The notes beneath the pieces were generated by a model, which saw only the letters and a program-made list of their open reading frames with translations, searched no databases and was not told the DNA's origin. Both the position numbers and the translations under genes were made by a program. A DNA stretch of 10,200 bases from a bacterium (GTDB taxonomy: Bacteria; Armatimonadota; Zipacnadia; Zipacnadales; Zipacnadaceae): contig JAUWJN010000060.1 of the NCBI GenBank assembly GCA_030607655.1, forward strand, positions 1-10,200, given 5' to 3'. Numbering within the stretch: the stretch's first letter is position 1; each line of letters opens with the position of its first letter. Shown in pieces: positions 6,425-10,200 of the stretch.

Positions 6425-7584
6425 GATTCAATGGCACTCTGCTTGGCCGACGTTGTTATAGGATCTTGTTGAGCCTCGCGCTGATACTGGTCCTGGGCCT
6501 GGTGGTATTTCTTTACGGCTTCCGCGTGGCGACCCTCGTAGCGTAGCTGGTCGGCGGCGGCGCGCAGTTCGTCTCCCGAAGAACCACCAGTAGCTTTTCG
6601 GGGCGGCTGGACCTCAATGGTGATCTGGCTCTTGTACTTCTGGGGACTTACCTCGCTAGAAACTGCCGGCGCCGGGGGCGGCGGCTCACTAACAGCCACT
6701 TCGCCCGGTAAGAACTCTGGCGGCGCTACCAGCGGCCCGGTGCCCTCCGGGATAGTTGGCGCGGGCACATCCCACTGAGGACTACCGGGCAAGGTTGGGG
6801 GAGGCGTCGAAGCCCCAGTAGCTCCCGAAGTAGCCTGCGGCTCGGCTGATTTTGGCCCAATAGGCACCGCCGCGAAGGGATTAGGCGCTGGCTTTAATGA
6901 CACTTTCCCCGCCCCACTGCGCTGCATATAGTCCTTGTAGGTTGCGTCCCGCTGGGCCAAGGTGTAGGCCTGCTGCCACCACTGGCGGGCTTCGGCTGCA
7001 TCCGGCCGGATCTGCTGGGCCTGGCGAAAAGCGCTGATTGCCTCATTATAGCGGCCTGCCGCTACCAGATTCTGTCCCTGCTGCATGGCTGCCTGGTAGG
7101 CTTGCTGCTGTCGCGCTACCTCTCGCCCCTGGCGCACTCGGATTATCCCCGCCGTTGTCGCCACTAAGATTAAGAGCGCCACGGAAACGCCCAGGACAGT
7201 TGGGGCCCACCGCGCCATCCGCTGGAATCGCTGCTGATTAAATTCCGTAACACTGGCTTCTTCGGCCAGGCGCTCTTCCAATAGGGCAATCCTTTCTCGC
7301 TCGCTGGTGCGTTCCGGCTCGATGGACAGCGCCTGCTGGTAGGCTTCAATGGCTAGGTGCAGGTTGCCGTGCTCCTCTTCGGCCATCCCTAGCAGTACAT
7401 ACACATCGACGGCCTCGGGGTTGTGCCGGATAGCCTGTTGACACAAGTCAATGGCCTGTTGGACGTGTCCCTCACCTAGCAGGTTAGTGGCCTGATGCAA
7501 CAGCTTCTCGGTATCCGAGGATTCTACCGGCTCAATCTGGGTAGTGTCGTTATCCTCAGGCTGTTGGCCAGAAGTCGGAACCAT
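6394..7584 (-). CDS. Single-pass membrane TPR protein with proline-rich linker
   Basis: This is 396 residues from the ATG at 7584-7582, preferred over a TTG at 7611 because GGGGAG (7592-7597 on the complement) lies 7 nt upstream. Residues 24-110 carry two TPR units, including V-Q-Q-A-I-D-L-C-Q-Q-A-I (41-52) and L-H-L-A-I-E-A-Y-Q-Q-A-L (75-86), and a helical extension. One transmembrane segment spans about 127-148. Beyond it come another TPR-like pair (158-215), a Pro/Ala-rich linker (230-312), a short strand region (314-328) and a final TPR-like pair (337-392). The lack of a signal peptide and the internal anchor suggest N-terminus inside, C-terminus outside. It is the first gene after the strong promoter at 7662-7690, and its end overlaps the start of the secreted TPR gene. 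It may be a scaffold linking cytoplasmic and envelope partners. Confidence 0.85.
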   Translation of the reverse strand: MVPTSGQQPEDNDTTQIEPVESSDTEKLLHQATNLLGEGHVQQAIDLCQQAIRHNPEAVDVYVLLGMAEEEHGNLHLAIEAYQQALSIEPERTSERERIALLEERLAEEASVTEFNQQRFQRMARWAPTVLGVSVALLILVATTAGIIRVRQGREVARQQQAYQAAMQQGQNLVAAGRYNEAISAFRQAQQIRPDAAEARQWWQQAYTLAQRDATYKDYMQRSGAGKVSLKPAPNPFAAVPIGPKSAEPQATSGATGASTPPPTLPGSPQWDVPAPTIPEGTGPLVAPPEFLPGEVAVSEPPPPAPAVSSEVSPQKYKSQITIEVQPPRKATGGSSGDELRAAADQLRYEGRHAEAVKKYHQAQDQYQREAQQDPITTSAKQSAIESCEQAIKIIE

Positions 7585-7661
7585 GGGCCTTCTCCCCTCC
7601 AGACACCACAATTATGGTTTAGGTTTGCCCGCCTTTTTCTCCCTATTGTTGTACAAAATAG

Positions 7662-7690
7662 ATTTTATAATATTGGCCGTTTCCTGTCAA
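7662..7690 (-). promoter_or_regulatory. Strong sigma-A-type promoter for the seven-gene minus-strand operon
   Basis: On the minus strand, a perfect -35 TTGACA (7685-7690), a 17-bp spacer and the -10 TAAAAT (7662-7667, 5/6) are visible. Transcription would begin near 7655, giving a leader of about 70 nt before the membrane TPR gene. An overlapping TATAAA would give a poorer 15-bp spacing. Confidence 0.78.
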
Positions 7691-7798
7691 TATGCTAGTG
7701 GCCATTTGCGGCCGCTGCTAATAATCTTCTGGGGTATCCTTTCTAGCGTCAGTCGGGCTGCCTAAAGCAAATTCGCGGCTCTTTTGGGCAGGAGAGAC

Positions 7799-7811
7799 TC
7801 AAGAGGCTTGA
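7799..7811. promoter_or_regulatory. Small dyad overlapping the -35 box of the plus-strand promoter
   Basis: TCAAG-AGG-CTTGA is a perfect 5-bp dyad with a 3-bp centre. Its right arm covers the first bases of the -35 hexamer at 7808-7813, an operator-like position. Short arms mean chance cannot be excluded. Confidence 0.3.
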
Positions 7812-7836
7812 CTTTAGACAAAGGTTCTGCTACAAT
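7808..7836 (+). promoter_or_regulatory. Strong sigma-A-type promoter for the exported Ig-like protein gene
   Basis: TTGACT (7808-7813, 5/6), a 17-bp spacer and TACAAT (7831-7836, 5/6) are visible. The predicted start is near 7843, leaving a leader of about 160 nt before the ATG at 8004. Confidence 0.75.
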
Positions 7837-7870
7837 ATCTCCACTGTTACTGCGTATTTGGTAGCAGAAC
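7824..7870. promoter_or_regulatory. 10-bp perfect inverted repeat over -10 box and transcription start (candidate operator)
   Basis: GTTCTGCTAC (7824-7833) is exactly matched by its reverse complement GTAGCAGAAC (7861-7870) across 27 bp. The left arm enters the -10 box at 7831-7836 and so lies upstream of the predicted start near 7843. It therefore cannot fold in the RNA and is more likely a protein-binding dyad. A further TAGCAG half-site lies at 7872-7877. Confidence 0.5.
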
Positions 7871-7895
7871 TTAGCAGGTAGGCAGCCCAGGCCTC

Positions 7896-7930
7896 GTGCG
7901 CCCAGATATCATCGGTGACCGGGGGTGCAC
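7896..7930 (+). promoter_or_regulatory. Leader hairpin in the 5' untranslated region
   Basis: Arms GTGCGCCC (7896-7903) and GGGTGCAC (7923-7930) pair over 8 bp with one G-U wobble and a 19-nt loop. It lies within the predicted leader of the 8004 gene. It does not match any riboswitch class I recognise and has no following U-tract. Confidence 0.35.
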
Positions 7931-8003
7931 TTGCTGAAGCTGGGTGACGTAGGATAGTGGTTGAACAACAACGTCGCAATTAGTCTAGAGGGAGGAAATA
8001 GTA

Positions 8004-10115
8004 ATGTCAACACTCCGCTCTACTTGCTGGTCGTTACTAGTATTTATCGGTCTACTAAGTTTTGTCACCTTCTCTCTGGCTCCATCCCTAGCGCTGGGTG
8101 TGCCTCTGGTAGCGATAACTAGTCCCCAGGACGGCGCCGTAGTCTATGGGCAGACTGTAGTTCAGGTAGCTTACCGTAGCGATAGCGACCAGCCCATTGT
8201 CGCAGTCCAGTTATACGTGGACAGCCAACTTGCGCGTCATTGGCTGCTTCCGGTGCCCAAGCTGGAGGGCAAGCAGAACTTCTCGTGGGATTTTACCTTC
8301 GCGGCGGCCACCACCCACACCATTAAAGCCAAGGCCATTGATGCTGAGGGCAAAGAAGGCAGCGCCTCAATTGTGGTAGAAGTCAAACAAATCACCAGAG
8401 AGGCTCCTGACCGAATCCCCCCGGTTATCAGTATTTACTATCCCGCTCAGGGGGCGAAGCTGTCCGGCCCCATAGAGCTTAAGGCTAATGCTACTGACAA
8501 CGTCGGCGTTACCACAGTATTCTTCTATGTGGATGGCGTCTTCCACACGCTGATAATGCATGCCCCACCTTATACTACCCGGTGGGATACCACCAAGGTG
8601 GCCGACGGGCCGCACGTAATTCAGGCCAAGGCCTGGGACGCGACCGAAAATGAGGCCGCCTCCGCTGAGGTAACAGTAATCGTAGAAAATCGAGCTATGA
8701 CCACTGCCCCCGAGGAAGACATACTGTCCGCCCAAGCGGCTCCGATCCAGCCCCCGACAGTGAGTACGCCCGTACCGCCCCCGACATCGCTCGGCGAGGG
8801 CGAAACTGAGCAGCAACAGTTTGGGCAACCTACCGAAGCAGTTGCTGGGCCGCAGGAACCGCCTGAGGTCGCGGCAGTACCCTTGCCTGAGGTGGCCAAG
8901 GGACCACCCGCGGCAGTAAGTACTGGCGGGCGCGATATTATGATAGCGGCGGTGCCGCCGAGCCGCACCGTGGGTGCGCTGCCACCCGCTCACACCAGTA
9001 GGCCGCCCCGGGTCAGACCGGTCGCTGTGCCTGCGGCGCCACCCCTCTCTACCGATGTTGTTGGGCTTCAGCGACTGCTGGAAGGTCCCACTGTGGACCA
9101 AGTACCCCAGCCGCTCCCGACTACGGAGATGGTGGGTAGGCCGCTGCGGGCCGAATTACTGCTCGCCGCAGTCCCTCCGCCGCAGCTCTCGGATACGACT
9201 AGTGCTATCCGCCATACTACTCGGCCTGCTGAGATGATTGCCACCGTACGCCCTGAAACTATCCCCAGCTTGCAAAGGATACTGCTGCCGGCCACGATCG
9301 CAACTGAGCCTTATGCCCGGGCAGCGGTGAGAGAGGGAATGACTACCTTAGCCGCTCGGCCGGCTGCCACTAGCCTCGCTGCCAGTGGAGCGGCCCGTAC
9401 TACTGTACCCCCGGCCACCTCGGCGGCGTGGCCCTTCTCAGTTGTGAGAGAAGGAATTACCCAATCAGCCCCGACATCGCCAATGGCAATGAAGGGAATG
9501 GTACGCTTAGCCGCCCGGCCGGCTGCCACTAGCCTCGCTACCAGTGGAGCGGCCCGTGCTACTGTACCCCCGGCCACCTCGGCCGCTTGGCCCGTCGTTT
9601 TCAGAGAAGCGAGCACTCAGCTGGCGCCGACATCGCTAGCGCCGACGGAGTATAAAGTTGTTATGGTGCCGCGTTCCCAACTGCCTACCCGGCCTGATGA
9701 TAAGCGAGTAACAACGCCACCGGCGGTGCCGGCCACCCCGGCGGCGGTAGCCGCGGTCAAGGATATAAAGATTGTCTTTGATGGGAAGATGCTTGACCTG
9801 CGGGCGGCTCCTGAGGCTAAAGAAGGCATCTCGATAGCCCCGCTGCGAGAAATCTTCGAACACACTGACGGGGTATTGTACTGGTTCCACGTGGAAAAGA
9901 AGGTCCACGCAGTTAATGAGCACGTGGATATACACTTGCAAATTGGCAATCCGCAGGTGCAAGTCAATGACCAAACTGAGACGCTGGTGTTGGCCCCCTA
10001 TATCAAGCAAGGGCGGACGATGGTTCCGCTGCAGTTCCTCGCGGACAGCCTGGATGTCACTATCCGGTTCAATCCGGCTACCGGACAAGTGATAGTAAGT
10101 AGTAATAAGTTCTAA
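8004..10115 (+). CDS. Exported protein: two Ig-like domains, Pro/Ala linker, C-terminal copper-amine-oxidase N-domain
   Basis: This encodes 703 residues. The ATG at 8004 has GGAGG at 7991-7995, 8 nt upstream. Residues 1-32 are a signal peptide (hydrophobic core 10-30, ending S-L-A-L-G). Two bacterial Ig-like domains of the Big_7/Big_9 kind follow at about 35-127 and 139-228; both have the pattern I-x-x-P-x-x-G-A, a central Y-V-D strand, and A-K-A-x-D/W-D-A near the end. Residues 230-585 are a low-complexity Pro/Ala/Thr/Val linker with a tandem duplication. Residues 588-703 match the copper-amine-oxidase N-terminal ('stalk') domain: V-F-D-G-K-M (591-596), APLREIFEH (602-610), and the second-unit signature R-T-M-V-P-L-Q-F-L-A-D-S-L (671-683). 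No anchor or sortase signal is visible. It is probably a surface or envelope-matrix protein binding polymers or partners; no enzymatic activity is apparent. Confidence 0.9.
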   Translation: MSTLRSTCWSLLVFIGLLSFVTFSLAPSLALGVPLVAITSPQDGAVVYGQTVVQVAYRSDSDQPIVAVQLYVDSQLARHWLLPVPKLEGKQNFSWDFTFAAATTHTIKAKAIDAEGKEGSASIVVEVKQITREAPDRIPPVISIYYPAQGAKLSGPIELKANATDNVGVTTVFFYVDGVFHTLIMHAPPYTTRWDTTKVADGPHVIQAKAWDATENEAASAEVTVIVENRAMTTAPEEDILSAQAAPIQPPTVSTPVPPPTSLGEGETEQQQFGQPTEAVAGPQEPPEVAAVPLPEVAKGPPAAVSTGGRDIMIAAVPPSRTVGALPPAHTSRPPRVRPVAVPAAPPLSTDVVGLQRLLEGPTVDQVPQPLPTTEMVGRPLRAELLLAAVPPPQLSDTTSAIRHTTRPAEMIATVRPETIPSLQRILLPATIATEPYARAAVREGMTTLAARPAATSLAASGAARTTVPPATSAAWPFSVVREGITQSAPTSPMAMKGMVRLAARPAATSLATSGAARATVPPATSAAWPVVFREASTQLAPTSLAPTEYKVVMVPRSQLPTRPDDKRVTTPPAVPATPAAVAAVKDIKIVFDGKMLDLRAAPEAKEGISIAPLREIFEHTDGVLYWFHVEKKVHAVNEHVDIHLQIGNPQVQVNDQTETLVLAPYIKQGRTMVPLQFLADSLDVTIRFNPATGQVIVSSNKF
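9336..9650 (+). repeat. Two-copy in-frame tandem duplication, 159-bp unit
   Basis: Unit 1 starts at 9336 and unit 2 at 9495, an offset of 159 bp (53 codons). The core 9347-9434 versus 9506-9593 differs at 5 of 88 bases. Flanking parts are more diverged, and one codon is missing near the end of unit 2, where the shared CCGACATCGC recurs at 156-bp offset (9471 and 9627). It encodes residues 445 to about 549 of the linker. Confidence 0.85.
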
Positions 10116-10152
10116 TCTATGTGGGCCGTACCGCTCACCGCTAACAGATAGT

Positions 10153-10186
10153 AGGGCAGTCCCCAGTTGGCACCAGGGACTGCCTT
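10153..10186. terminator. Hairpin downstream of the exported-protein gene, possible terminator
   Basis: A 9-bp perfect stem GGCAGTCCC (10155-10163) / GGGACTGCC (10176-10184) has a 12-nt loop and can be extended by a G-U and an A-T pair. It lies about 37 bp after the stop codon. No good T-run follows on either strand, so it may be an inefficient, factor-dependent or mRNA-stabilising hairpin. Confidence 0.55.
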
Positions 10187-10200
10187 GTGCTATCATAAAG

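Larger units (their letters stand above)
7585..8003. promoter_or_regulatory. Divergent intergenic regulatory region
   Basis: This 419-bp stretch without a gene separates the minus-strand operon from the plus-strand exported-protein gene. It holds a strong promoter in each direction, -35 boxes about 120 bp apart back to back, plus several dyads between and over them. The plus-strand gene gets an untranslated leader of about 160 nt. The hexamer TAGCAG/CTGCTA occurs at 7715-7720, 7827-7832, 7862-7867 and 7872-7877. I see no credible small gene in it. Confidence 0.7.

Noticed and set aside
7896..7937. 13-codon leader peptide starting with GTG in the leader of the exported-protein gene
   Set aside because: No convincing ribosome site, non-ATG start and no amino-acid bias typical of attenuation peptides.
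7897..7990. Possible cyclic-di-GMP or other known riboswitch in the leader
   Set aside because: The conserved core motifs of the classes I know could not be found; only a simple hairpin is visible.
8367..9101. 244-residue open frame on the minus strand
   Set aside because: It lies wholly antisense to the well-supported Ig-like/linker coding region, has low-complexity Arg/Gly composition and shows no domain; open antisense frames are expected in GC-rich Pro/Ala coding sequence.
9636..10196. 186-residue open frame on the minus strand over the copper-amine-oxidase N-domain
   Set aside because: The plus strand encodes a recognisable domain there; the antisense product resembles nothing and would start beyond the downstream hairpin.

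Overview
The window is ordinary bacterial chromosome: moderately GC-rich, densely coded, with good Shine-Dalgarno sites and sigma-A-type promoters. I see no phage, insertion sequence, CRISPR array, tRNA or rRNA. A copper-amine-oxidase N-domain ('stalk') protein, a DUF2905 protein, TPR membrane proteins and sugar-acid/esterase-type enzymes together suggest a Bacillota- or Armatimonadota-like, possibly uncultured, lineage. That placement is a weak inference.

Layout. From about 7655 leftwards, one strong minus-strand promoter appears to drive a seven-gene unit with gaps of at most 76 bp and two gene overlaps. In transcription order it holds a membrane-anchored TPR protein (7584-6394), a secreted TPR protein (6424-5288), a DUF2905 membrane protein (5266-5027), an excisionase/MerR-type HTH protein (4972-4457), an OmpR/PhoB-type response regulator with a degenerate receiver (4428-3736), an enolase-superfamily protein with a degenerate active site (3659-2562), and an alpha/beta hydrolase with an intact triad (2575-1544). 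A second minus-strand promoter in the next gap serves a secreted protein of unknown function (1406-552). A Cys-cluster protein (423 to beyond position 1) runs off the left edge. On the plus strand, a divergent promoter near 7808-7836 serves a 703-residue exported protein (8004-10115) with two Ig-like domains, a Pro/Ala/Thr-rich linker containing a 53-residue tandem duplication, and a C-terminal copper-amine-oxidase N-domain. A hairpin follows it at 10153-10186.

How the parts may work together. The only 400-bp stretch without a gene (7585-8003) holds both divergent promoters and a cluster of dyads, so the operon and the exported protein may be co-regulated. The operon's own two DNA-binding proteins are the natural candidates, but this is inference. 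The most unusual feature is that two neighbouring genes encode recognisable folds stripped of their defining catalytic or phosphorylation residues, while the hydrolase translationally coupled to the second looks active. I cannot name a pathway or claim a new system. The degenerate regulator, degenerate enolase and coupled hydrolase are the best candidates for something undescribed.
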